DNA from: Carex sylvatica
Lineage: Eukaryota > Streptophyta > Magnoliopsida > Poales > Cyperaceae
DNA length: 64,000 nt
Direction of reading: 5' to 3'
NCBI GenBank assembly: GCA_964058845.1
Contig: CAXKVR010000243.1
Location: forward strand, 62,001 to 126,000
Positions 1 through 9,402 of this stretch are shown one piece after another. Within the stretch, counting starts at the first letter, position 1. Every line of letters starts with the position of its first letter. The position numbers and the translations under genes were made by a program. Below the pieces are notes generated by a model, which was given only the letters and a program-made list of their open reading frames with translations, ran no database searches and was not told the origin of the DNA.

Positions 1-119
1 ATTCCACGGAATACCTACGTGTTATACCTCAAAGTGTAATTATTACAAAGATCTTCTGTGGCAGCATCTGATAAGCACTATATATAGCAGGTCACTACAA
101 CCTTTCAATTCTACTGATT

Positions 120-376
120 ATTTGCGAATTATTCGCGAATAATTCGTTCTTTTGGTGATGGCGAACGGAATGCCAAATTATTCACGAATAATTCACAAAT
201 TTTACGAATTCTTTCCGAATTATATGAATTATTCTTAAACTTTTTCCGAAATTTTTCCATAACATTTTTTTTTGCTCCCTTGTGGGACTTGAATTTCTGA
301 TCTAGATAAATCCAAATCATTCCTGAATTATATTCGAATTATTTACGAATCATGACCTTTTGACTCGACAAACCGA
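120..376. repeat. Remnant of an element rich in a GAATTATTCG-type motif
   Basis: The stretch repeats short motifs such as GAATTATTCGCGAATAATTC and CGAATTATT on both strands. This interior style, one short motif iterated in both orientations, resembles the hAT-like elements at 12.1, 16.1, 44.8 and 46.6 kb. No clean terminus or target-site duplication is visible, so it may be truncated. It ends where homology to unit 2 begins (about 377). The preceding 120 bases show nothing recognisable. Confidence 0.4.
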
Positions 377-836
377 ATCCGAATTATTCAATTGTCACTT
401 TCTATATGGTACATGCCACTGAGCTTCTATGAAATGCTGCAGAATTGGATCTGTCAGGAATAAGCCACACAACCCGTTATGATTTTGCAAAATTATTGAC
501 TGGTTTTTGTTTTGAAGCAACAAACTCTTGTTAAAATAAAGGTGAATTTTAAGATATTTTCTCTCAAAACAAATGAAGGAATTACAAAAACAAGAAGCAA
601 GAGGCAGCAGTTTTGCATTGATAGGTGGGGAACCATTTCTTTAACTTGCTTTAAAATATCACATTATGCTACATCTGTGTCATCACTAAATTTAATTTGG
701 TGGTGGATCTATCCATTAATCAAAGATATTTTAAACTACAAAAAAAAAAAAAAAACCTTTTATCTTGTCTACTGTCGTTATACCCATCCATTTCACCTGG
801 AATTCTTCCTTTTTTAATGACCACCTGCCTTCTCGC

Positions 837-1154
837 GGAACCAGGATTTTATATCGAATCAAATTTAAATTCATTAACTAATTAGATACTTGATAAAAAA
901 TAATACTTTAATTTATATTTTTCAATATTCTGATTTGTAATTTTTGATTCTCAAACTTATAATTTAAATTTTCAATCATAATTTAAGAAATTTATTTAAT
1001 TTGAAGTCTAAATTAAATTCGAATTACAAATTAAATATTCAAAGAGAGGCAAAAAAAATTCAGAAGAGACAGTCAATTGAAACGGTCTAATCTCCACTAA
1101 AACTCAAAATCCAGGAGACAGTTGTCACACCGGGACCATGTGGGTCCGCCCTTG
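837..1154 (-). mobile_element. hAT-like MITE, unit 1 copy
   Basis: The right end, read on the minus strand, begins CAAGGGCGGACCCAC, close to CAGGGGCGAACTCAC at the start of the element at 25932. The interior matches that element and the ones at about 3332 and 14806. Flanks CTTCTCGC and CTTCTCTC form an imperfect 8-bp target duplication, as expected for hAT. The left end is slightly degraded compared with unit 2. Because both units carry it at the same place, the insertion predates the segmental duplication. Confidence 0.65.
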
Positions 1155-2190
1155 CTTCTCTCTCTCTTTTGTTTATAAATTATTTTTTTTTGCATATTTG
1201 TAATGATTATTCAAGAAATACAGATGTTGTATAAATTTCTGCACTAAAACATTTATGAATTAGTGTACACACTTCATTACACAAATAAAAGGTCTTCCAC
1301 AACAGCATTTCTCAACGAAAATCTAAAATATCCATCTCAAAAAAAATTAAACTACACAAATTCAACGTTTTCTCTGGTGGTTTGCTAATTTTCCCATCAT
1401 AAGACTCATTGTTTAAAATTCACTTCTTTCTTTCAAATAATTAAGCAATGTATTAATGTTTGTAACCTTCTTAAATATTTGAAGTTTAAAACAAACAAAT
1501 GAAATATCAGCAATGGCAAAGATATTACACTTTTCAATATGTTTTGAGAAAATTATGAAGCGATTGAATATGAATATATAAAGAATGGAAAATTTTCAAA
1601 ATTACCCTACATTTAATCTCAATTCTTTTGGAGATTGCAGGTTCAAAATCCATAAGAGCCAATCATTTGTGAATATTAAATAGTTGAGTGGTTTGACCTC
1701 TAACATTTATTAAAAAAAAATGTCAATTCTTTTATCTTCTTAAGTGATATTAAATTTTAAGTTTAAAACAAACAAATAAAATATCAGCAGTGACATAAAT
1801 ATTACACTTTTCAATATGTTATGAGAAAATTATGAACCGATAGAGACATATATATACAATAATACATGGGCGGATGGTAGTGGTTGTAGTGGAGGTAATT
1901 TTTTTTTTTTATGAAATTTGTTTATTAAATTTTATAATTTTTGTATGTATCAATATTGTTTAGTTCTTTTATAAAATAAATTACACTACACTACATTTTT
2001 CAGTACTTTCAATCTCAATTTAAATTCCTCACATGAATATGTGTACATATATAAAATCCGGAGTTGAAAATCTCTTTCGAAGAGATAATGAAGACCCTTT
2101 TTTTTTTTTTGTACACCGGATTCAGTTGCCATTTATTTAATGTACTTTCTTCTTTTGAGTTCAAGCGGTTACATAATGGCGTTTCATAAA
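1155..2190. other. Spacer with an internal direct repeat, no gene seen
   Basis: AT-rich sequence shared in large part with unit 2 (15154-15810). A block around 1490-1560 (AACAAACAAATGAAATATCA, then an ACACTTTTCAATATG segment) recurs at about 1765-1840, so there is a local imperfect direct repeat of roughly 270 bp spacing. No ORF, RNA gene or TE terminus was recognised. Confidence 0.4.
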
Positions 2191-2587
2191 AGAGGAGAGC
2201 TCAAAATGCCCCGTTACTTTATGTCTCAATTATACCTCAATATCTTTTTCTTTGATTTTAAAGTTCAAACAAAAAATATAAATCACTCAACATGATATCC
2301 GAACTAAAATGTGTTTGAGATCAAATTTTACATTTTTATAATATTCTTATTATTTTTTAAGATAGATACAAAATCATTATTTTTGAATGGTCCATAATTT
2401 TCTGAAAAACATTGATTTTGTATCTATCTTAAAAAAAATAAAAAAATATAGAATTTGATCTCTAAGCATATTTTAATGTGGATATCATGTTAAACAGTTC
2501 GGATCTTTTATTTAAATTTTGAAATTAAAAATAAAGATATTAGAATACGATTAAGACATGAAGCATTGGGGCATTTGAGTCCTCTCG
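2191..2587. mobile_element. Foldback MITE with CTCAAATGCCCC ends
   Basis: The left end AGAGGAGAGCTCAAAATGCC is mirrored by the right end, whose reverse complement reads GAGAGGACTCAAATGCCCC. The two arms continue to pair inward (for example GATAGATACAAAATCA against TGATTTTGTATCTATC), so almost the whole element can fold back. Its interior, a ...GATATC...GAGATCAAATTT pattern, belongs to the AACCGTT-type foldback group also seen at 37.4, 49 and 52 kb. It lies in the unit-1-only interval. No target-site duplication was settled. Confidence 0.6.
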
Positions 2588-2712
2588 ATAAAATTAGATG
2601 TAAAAAATATTGTACGGTGGATTAGCCCTTTGGACTATATATGGTTCAAAGGTCGGCTACCTTAAGCTTCTAGTTAATCACTCATTAGTGTTGATTATAG
2701 TGTAGTAGTAAT

Positions 2713-2895
2713 CAGAGGCGGAGCTAAGTCAACGGAATGAAGGTCAACTGACCCTCATTTTTTTTTTTTATATAATTTAAGAAAAATGTCATGTTATTAT
2801 AAAATTGACCTCCATTTTGTATAAAAAATATATATATGTGATTGATTTTTATTGTGTGCTTAGCCTCATAGTTCGAAAGTCTGGCTCTGTTCCTC
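2713..2895. mobile_element. hAT-type non-autonomous element, perfect 8-bp TSD
   Basis: The element begins CAGAGGCGGAGC and ends GGCTCTGTTCCTC, and is bracketed by a perfect 8-bp direct repeat GTAGTAAT (2705-2712 and 2896-2903). An 8-bp target duplication with CAGRGGCGGA-like ends is characteristic of plant hAT elements. A related element with the same AGTCTGGCTC terminus is at about 38938. The 183-bp interior has no coding capacity. Confidence 0.75.
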
Positions 2896-3331
2896 GTAGT
2901 AATGCTCAATTTTGTTAAAGAATAGGAAACCTTAATCATGACTTTTCCAAGCTGGAGGAATAAATTGCCCAAGTGAGAGGTGGTTAGATCAGACTCAGCA
3001 CGCATTTATAATCTGATACCTTGGCAAAGTCAAATTTATTAATTAATTAACTACTTCTGAGGTGGCTTTAGAAGTAAATTAATTTAGATTTGTCAAATGA
3101 CGCTAGCTGGAGTTATATCATTTTTGTTAATTATTGGTAAAGGATTCGCTTAATTAGTCACCATAGAATTAAATAGCATAATAGTGGAGTAGCATGTTAT
3201 TCCGGATGGAATATAAATCATAATACAAGAGTTTTAGTAATTTATAAAGAGAGAGTGTATTGTAAAAGCATCACGAGTCGGGCACAAGTACTGATGAGTG
3301 TATTGTAAAAGCTTCATGAGTCGGGCACAAA

Positions 3332-3682
3332 CATGAGCAGACCCACATGGTATGGGAAGGGGCAGCTGTTTTTTCTGAATTTTGAGTTTTAGTGGAGATC
3401 AAGACGTTTTGATTGACTTTGTCCCCCTTGAAATTTAAAATTTGTCCTTCTCTAAATGTTTGATTTGTTATTCGGATTAAATTTAAAGTTGTAATTAGTA
3501 ATTAGAATCATAGATCAGAGAATCAGAAATTACAAGTTAGAATATTAAAAAGTATAAGTTAAAGAATTATTTTTTTTATCGAATACTTACTTAGTTAACG
3601 GGTTTAAATCTGATTAGCTATTTAAACTTGATTCGATATGTTTTTGGCCCCCAACGAAAATTCTGGATCCACCCCCGCTCAG
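3332..3682 (+). mobile_element. hAT-like MITE, third copy of the CAGGGGCG family
   Basis: The sequence from GCAGACCCACATGG to GGATCCACCCCCGCTC matches, in direct orientation, the element at 25932-26303 and, in inverted orientation, those at 837-1154 and 14806-15153. Shared internal landmarks include TTTTGAGTTTTAGTGGAGAT and a conserved AATTAGTTAAC-like stretch near the right end. Target duplication is not obvious. It lies in the unit-1-only interval, so it inserted independently of the copy at 837. Confidence 0.6.
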
Positions 3683-3928
3683 CATAACACAGCACTGATT
3701 GTTAGACGTGTTGTGTTTGGACGTGTCTATGTTGTGTTCTTGTGGGTGTTGTGTTCATTCTAGAGAATTTTAACATGGCACTACACGTCTAGCACAAACA
3801 CTGCTAAACATAATTGAACAATGGATGGATATGTTTACAAGTAATTTTGAAACCAAAATATAATATGTAAAAATTCATATTTAGTAATATTTTCTTATCA
3901 GGAGGACAATGTTGAAAAGTTTAGTTAG

Positions 3929-4061
3929 ATCACCACTGCTTAGTGCAGTTTGATAAGACACTCCACTTTCTTAAGAGAAATGTGGGTTCGATCCCTATCA
4001 AAGATAGGAAAATGTGTGAGTGTGTGTAGAGCCTACGAGCAATTCTCAAAAAAAAAAAAAA
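3929..4061 (+). mobile_element. tRNA-derived SINE with TSD and poly(A) tail
   Basis: The insert carries an RNA polymerase III B-box-like GGTTCGATCCC near 3988, an A-box-like TTAGTGCAGTTTG segment upstream of it, and ends in a poly(A) tract. It is flanked by a direct repeat containing GTTTAGTTAG (3919-3928 and 4062-4071). That combination of short length, internal promoter, A tail and variable-length TSD is diagnostic of a SINE. It lies in the unit-1-only interval. It is not a tRNA gene, because no cloverleaf pairs around the B box. Confidence 0.75.
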
Positions 4062-4071
4062 GTTTAGTTAG

Positions 4072-5737
4072 TTACTTTTTTTTTTCCGCTTCTTTTCAAC
4101 TCTAGTCCTACCCAGTCAGTAGGCCATAGCATGGAAAAAAGAACTCAAGTTGGTATAAAGGGAAAAAAAAGGTTTGGCATTAAATCAGCACGGAACGTCT
4201 AAGTACCAACATGACACGTCAAAATATGACTTACAAAGCAGTGTTATATTAATAAATATGTTGTATTCATCTCCAGTACTATATTGCTTAATACATTTCA
4301 AAATTTTGACATACTATTACGACACAGTTTCATGTATATTTTCAACCCTTCTCTCCTCAAACATTATCAGTATTGATTCTTACGCACAAAAACGGAACCA
4401 GCATTTTCAGTGGAATATTGGGACAAAATTTTAGAGTGGAATGCAAATTTATAATTATTTTGAATATTAAGTATATTTTTATATATTTTTCTCAAAAAAA
4501 AAAAAAAAAAAAAATGATATAGTATTTCAGCTATGAGTCATAATTTTATAATGCTTATATCTTAAGTATATATTAATAAATTTTTTATAAAAAAAAACAT
4601 ATAAATAAAAACATATTTAAAAAAAATTAATTTAAATCAGGATATGGATCTGGCATCCTCTCTGACTTTTGTGCCGTGCAAGGAAAAAGGGTTATTATTG
4701 GAAAGAGCCACCATTTCTAAACTATCTGATAATTGTAGTATATATCTTGTTTTATTATCAGAATTAACATATCTGGAACAAGAAGAAAAAAAAAACTTAA
4801 AATTAGATTTTTCTTATCATTCAAGGTGGCATATAGATAATTATGATTTTCAAAAGTTGTAGACTAATTTTGATTTGATCACTGGACTTGGACAAAAAAA
4901 TTCTAATATGCCTGGTCATTGGTATCAAACGTCAGCTGTCAATTTAAACAACTGTAACCTTTTTTATTAGATTACTATGAAAGCCCCATAATTAAATTTC
5001 CCGTTTGATATTTCTATTTTCACCTTCTCTTTCTTTTAAATCCTTGGATGTTCAAAAAAACAAAACAAAACAAAATAAGAATCTTTCTTTCTGAAAGATC
5101 AAATACCAATCTGCAGCCTCATTTTTAGAGGGAGGGCAAAGATTGACTCGGAGGTCCCTCAAAAACTTAAATTTATTTAATATTATAGTCGTTATTTGGA
5201 TTTTTTGGGAGCCACCAAGTCAATCTGTGCGCCCCCAAAGAATGGTGTTGCATATTGATTTGGAGGCCCTGACATTTTTCAAAATCTCTACGAAACATGG
5301 TTTTTTTTTTTTAGTATGGTATAAATAAAAATTTCGGGTGGTTCTGAAATAATGTAAGAACAAATGCACTATTTTGCTTAATTCCAACAGAAAAACATAA
5401 TCTGAGGAAAGATGGAATGACTGAAAAATAATTTTATCCATTTTATTCTTATTAGTCAAGCTGGGATGATAATACAAGATGGCTACGACTTTCAGAAGTT
5501 GTAGACCAAATTTTTCAAATTTTTTTTTGTTATTGGCATGAAAAGTCAATGCCAGTTCAAGCAATTTTTGTTAAACACTTTCAATTTACTATAAAACCCA
5601 TTGTTAATTTCAAGTAGGATATTTCTTTTCTTCTGTTTTAAGTTCTTGGACCAGAAATCGTGCCTGAATTGTGAAAATAGTTTTAAATTCAAGCTTTAAA
5701 TGAGAAATTATGGAAACAAATCGATACTAGAGACTAA
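4072..5737. other. AT-rich spacer, no gene seen
   Basis: Long A and T runs interrupt this stretch (for example near 4495 and 5301). Short ORFs exist on both strands but lack recognisable domains or homologous neighbours and are probably chance. Sequence around 4840-4990 and 5490-5610 shares a theme (TTGTAGACTAATTTT / TTGTAGACCAAATTT followed by a GTCA-rich stretch), suggesting an old local duplication or two copies of one decayed repeat. Confidence 0.35.
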
Positions 5738-6068
5738 GGTCATGTTTGGTTGTGGAGTAAGTGATAGAGTAAACTCTCTACGTACTCCACCTTTAAGAAG
5801 CCAAACGAGAAGTAAATTTAAAAGAATAAGATGGAGTAACATTTTAGTTAATCCGGATTAAGTTACTCCACCTCTCTAGATGAAGTAACTTACTTTATCC
5901 GTAGGTCTGGCGATTAGAGTAACATTATGTTATAATTTTCTATCTCTTCATGAGCTTACTCCATCAAACTTTAACCAAACTCTAATTAAACATAATTATT
6001 TTAATCTACTTTAACTCGAAGTAAGAAATTTAAACAAAATTAATTTTACCTCACAACCAAACATGACC
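5738..6068. mobile_element. Tourist-like (PIF/Harbinger) MITE
   Basis: The termini are GGTCATGTTTGGTTGTG and its inverted copy CACAACCAAACATGACC. They are bracketed by the 3-bp duplication TAA (5735-5737 and 6069-6071). TSDs of the TWA type with GGNC...GTTTGG ends are the signature of Tourist-like MITEs mobilised by PIF/Harbinger transposases. The 331-bp element is an extended foldback rich in GGAGTAA/TTACTCC. Unit 2 lacks it. Confidence 0.85.
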
Positions 6069-7673
6069 TAAGGCTTTATGAGGGCATTAAAGCAGCCTAC
6101 TGTAACACACTTACTAAGCGATTTTTTTTGCTGAGAAACTAAAATTTTAATTCTTCAGAAAATAAATACTTTTATTTATCGAAAATAGATGACATCCCAC
6201 TAATAATACGGTTCCTTCAGGTATAGGGTTCTGGGACCATGCTAATTGGTTCTTGTATTTTTGAGGCATTAAACATCATCTTAATCATAAACATTGGCAG
6301 ATCCAAATGAGACAAGGTACTTGCCTACTTCTGATTTTTTTTTTAAAATATAGTAGTAGTTAATACTTGTGTCCTGAATAGATATAATGTCTATCTCTAA
6401 ATTTAATTTATGATTCAGTAAAAAAAAATTGTGTGGAAAAAAAAGTCAGTTCAAACTAATTCGCATAATATAAAGAAAAAAGAAGAAGACAGTCTGATTC
6501 ACTACTCCACTTGGAAGAATCGTTGATTCGTCAGGAGAAAAAAGATGTCAACTACTAACGGATATAAATATGCACCGTGAGTTGGATCACGTGTCGTGTT
6601 GTACCGTGATCAAATTTGAAAGGATGGTCATGGCACCTGATCGGTCAGAACACGTTAATCACGCCATGACCACATATGACATGTCCAAATGTAACCGATC
6701 ATGTTTGGTCACATTTAACTATTTTTTTTCTTAATTTAGGTTGGTTTATTCAGAATTAATCATTCGATCTAAGATCTAACAATCTTAATTACACGTGACC
6801 GAATGTGTTGTGCCGTGATTGAATCTTTTGCGTGATGTGTCTTGTCGTACCAAATTTTTGAAATATGGTTATGACTAAGCACACGTGAATCAAGGCAAGT
6901 AACGTCACATGTGCTGTGACGGAATTGTGTCGTGCCATAACATATCCGGTCGTGCCGCAATTTTTTTAGACCCCTTATCCACTACTTTACTCTAATTTGT
7001 CAGAAAAACAAATGTACTCTTATTAATATTTTGTATATATTCCTAATCAAAATTCTGAATCCACCTGATAACAATTTTATCCGAAAACTGATGGGCCGTA
7101 TGATTGATTGATGTTGTTTCATCTTTTTTTTTCCAAAAATAATAAATCAATTCATATTCCAAAGATATGATCTTTTAATTTCTATAAAAAATTATATGTG
7201 AATTGCAACAGACCTAGAGCCACACTATTTGATAAATATTACATTACATATAATACAACTTGAACTAAATATATTCAGTACAGCTAACAATGAGGTACGA
7301 TGCGCAAACATCTCAAAATATTTTTACCAGTTGCAAATCTCAACAAATTTGTTACTTGAAATGAAACAAACAATTGCCCACGTAAGAGATTCTGTTGGTA
7401 TCCGTGAAAAATAAATTTGTACTGGAGCAATTGAAGCCAGATCAGGAGACATGTATAGTCAAGTTGTCATTTCTCTGGAATTGCAATATTTTAATTTTAT
7501 TATATTTGGAAGGTTTGTGAATAAATAGATGAAAAGTAGACAAAAGTTTGAATATTTCTCAGCAAAATTAAAATCTATAGCAAATAGGTTCTACAAGGGT
7601 TACAGATACAACCATGATTTCTTTTGGTTGAAGGATCTATTATAAAAAAAAATTACAAAAAGCTTCCTTCTTC
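6069..7673. other. Shared spacer with CACGTG/GTCACG-rich block
   Basis: From 6140 onward this is collinear with unit 2 (15815-17900). Positions 6560-6960 are dense in CGTGATC, CACGTG and GTCACG motifs in both orientations, and the same block is kept at 16740-17130. The iterated short motif resembles the interiors of the hAT-like elements elsewhere in the window, so a decayed element is more likely than a cluster of G-box cis-elements. The empty site for the unit-2 hAT insertion lies at 6449-6456. No gene was recognised. Confidence 0.4.
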
Positions 7674-7964
7674 TCAACACACCTCCTCTGCTTGCCTCTG
7701 TCTCAGTTCTCTCCTTTCCTTTTTACCATAAGAGGTCCTCTTCGCACTATTTCTCATCCTCAACTCTTTCTCTCTGTCGATCTCCATCTGCTCTTGTCTA
7801 CACTCTTCGCTACAAAATGGTGTATCTCCTCTGTACATGAAGATGTCTCTGTTTTTGGAGAGAGGCTTTGTGCAGAGAGAGCAGGAGTCGAGGTAGCGAT
7901 GGGGTCCACAGTCGTACTCTATTGTATCGCAGTAGAATATGTTCGACATGCATGTGGTCGCCAT
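7674..7964 (-). CDS. FCS-like zinc finger (FLZ/DUF581) protein, copy 1
   Basis: This is a 96-residue protein with an FLZ zinc finger (residues about 22-67). The putative zinc ligands are Cys28, Cys31, Cys51 and Cys55, and the family hallmark RGDTPFCSEECR spans 45-56. The C-terminus is basic (about 65-92, rich in Arg and Lys). FLZ proteins are plant-specific adaptors known to contact SnRK1 kinase subunits; this role is inferred from family membership. At 96 residues it is among the short members, with almost no N-terminal extension. The start was taken at the ATG (complement 7962-7964), because the open frame upstream contains only TTG, and this gives the same length as the second copy. It differs from copy 2 at three positions (Cys19/Ser, Glu58/Asp, Asn72/Thr), which points to purifying selection on both. 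No intron is needed. Confidence 0.9.
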   Translation of the reverse strand: MATTCMSNIFYCDTIEYDCGPHRYLDSCSLCTKPLSKNRDIFMYRGDTPFCSEECRQEQMEIDREKELRMRNSAKRTSYGKKERRELRQRQAEEVC

Positions 7965-8092
7965 TAGAGCGGTTTTAAAGCTTTGTTCTTTCAAGATCTT
8001 TTGTTGTTTCTTTTGTTGTTTTCCCTTTTTGCTTTAGTGAGGAAGCGGAGTGTTGAAAATGGAGCTGGGTGTTGCATTTGGGGAGAAGAAGG

Positions 8093-8105
8093 GGGATTAT
8101 ATACA
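8093..8105 (-). promoter_or_regulatory. TATA box of FLZ copy 1
   Basis: Read on the minus strand the site is GTATATAATCCCC, about 130 bases upstream of the ATG. It is followed by a pyrimidine-rich leader (CTTCTTCTCCCC). The same element stands at about 18304-18313 upstream of copy 2. Conservation between otherwise drifting duplicates supports it as the core promoter. Confidence 0.6.
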
Positions 8106-8370
8106 AAATTACACAAATAAAAAATGTATCATTTTCATTCACACCCCCTAAGAATCTTAATATACAGAACAACTTAATGTGCCGCCATATTTAAAGGATT
8201 TCAATATTATCACACATACCCCTATAAGAATGCAAATATCATCCATAGTTCTTCGCTTTCTTCTTAAAGTACGAACATCTATGAGACTATGACAAACATT
8301 TTAAAAAAGTATAGGAAAATTGTAACTTCTCATAACATATACAAAAAGTTGGAAATTATATGGATCATAA

Positions 8371-8650
8371 TGGAAAATAGATTGGGAAAACCGGGGTTGG
8401 GTTATGTAAAAGACTGGATGAACCCGTTGGCTCGGAAAGGCATCTATCACACGAGAAATTATGAGAGAGAGATAGAGAGAGGTGGGGCCCAATAACACTT
8501 TACGTGGTCCCCAGCGACTTGCCACCCGTCTCCGTTTCGATGAGAAAAAACAAAACAGGCCATGGCCCACACCCCCTAATTGACGTTTCTTTGCGGCAAC
8601 CTATATTTTCCAGAAGGTGTAACGGGTCATAACTGGGTTTAATTCACTCT
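8371..8650. repeat. FLZ-upstream module, copy 1 of 4
   Basis: The stretch shares ordered landmarks with three other places in the window (12025-13410 interrupted, 18478-18795, 22088-22440). The landmarks are a GTTGGCT/ATTGGCT core, GAGAGATAGAGA, GGTGGGGCCCAAT, CGTGGTCCCCAG, GTCTCCGTTT, ACAAAACAG, GGCCCA, TTTCTTTGCG and CAACCTAT. It lies 270 bases beyond the FLZ TATA box. It could be a conserved promoter-distal region or a relic of an older gene duplication. No ORF is conserved across copies. Confidence 0.65.
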
Positions 8651-8754
8651 CATAAGTCATAGGTCATAGCTACAGTCCAAGATGGAACCAGAAAAATAGT
8701 CTTTTTTTCTTTTTTTTTTGAGGAAAGTAGGCGACCAGAAAAATAGTCACCTTA

Positions 8755-8957
8755 TGAGAAGAGTGCATATTCTGTGAGTCTGAGATATCTAAATTTTTGC
8801 ATGACCGACGACGTGTACGGTACGGGTACCCCTTCGAGGATAGCGCAGGGAGCTAGTATTATTTGTGCTTTGAGATTTGTGCAGAACGTATTTGAACGTT
8901 TGACATTTTCCAAAAAAAAAAAACACTCAAAGTTTGAGATATCTCAGACGATGTGAA
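8755..8957. mobile_element. Degraded Mutator-like MITE (GAGATATC family)
   Basis: The left arm TCTGAGATATCTAAATTTTT is mirrored by the right arm TTTGAGATATCTCAGACGAT. The interior motifs GACGTGTNCGG, TTTGAGATTTGTGCAGAACG and a CATTTTCC stretch match the cleaner copies at 31498, 35795, 46139 and 60718. The termini are decayed and no target duplication can be read. Unit 2 lacks it. Confidence 0.7.
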
Positions 8958-8959
8958 TG

Positions 8960-9402
8960 CTTGATTTTTTTTATAAACCATGATTAGAAAAAAAAATTTT
9001 ACTAAAACAACTTGATTACTTTTTTCTTACAAAAATCATAAGAACCGAAATGTCATTTCGGTCTTTTTTTTAGAACCAAAAATGGCATTTCGGTCCTAGC
9101 CATTTTCACATATTACGAAAAAAAATATGTTGAAAAATTATAAATATACTTGGGACCGAAATGTCATTTCAATCCAAATAAAAATAATAATTTCAGACCG
9201 AAATGTCATTTCGGTTCTTATGGTTTTTGTAAAAAATATCACGTTGGTTTCATAATTTTTTTTTAATTATGATTTATTGGCATTTCGGTCCCAATAAAAA
9301 AAAATTCCGGACCGAAATGTCATTTCAGTTCTTATGGTTTAAAAAAAAAAAAAATAATTATGTTGGTTTCATAATTTTTTTTTTAATTATGGTTTATAAA
9401 TA
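8960..9402. repeat. Palindrome array within a unit-1-only insertion
   Basis: A near-palindromic core, ACCGAAATGTCATTTCGGT or a one- to three-base variant, occurs about five times (near 9045, 9074, 9155, 9197 and 9310). The longer segment TTATGGTTT...GTTGGTTTCATAATTTTTT is repeated directly near 9218 and 9330. The outer ends TATAAACCATGATTA and TTATGGTTTATAA are inverted, so the block may be one foldback element enclosing an internally amplified hairpin. Unit 2 passes straight from the equivalent of 8690 to 9405. Confidence 0.6.

Noticed and set aside
3980..4000. A tRNA gene at the GGTTCGATCCC box
   Set aside because: No acceptor or anticodon stem pairs around the box. The A tail and target duplications identify a SINE.
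6560..6960. A G-box (CACGTG) cluster acting as a regulatory region
   Set aside because: The motifs are iterated in both orientations like the interiors of hAT-like elements, and they lie over 700 bases downstream of the FLZ gene. A transposon relic is simpler.
7692..7967. Plus-strand ORFs over the FLZ genes (7692-7967, 17920-18207, 18096-18467)
   Set aside because: They are antisense shadows of the FLZ coding sequences. Their reading frames owe their length to the conserved opposite strand.
7965..7994. An N-terminal extension of FLZ copy 1 to position 7994
   Set aside because: The upstream codon is TTG, not ATG. Copy 2 has no equivalent start, and both copies share the ATG that gives 96 residues.
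9040..9330. CRISPR-like array of regularly repeated palindromes
   Set aside because: The repeats vary in sequence and spacing, the host is a eukaryotic nuclear genome, and no cas genes exist. A foldback transposon origin fits better.
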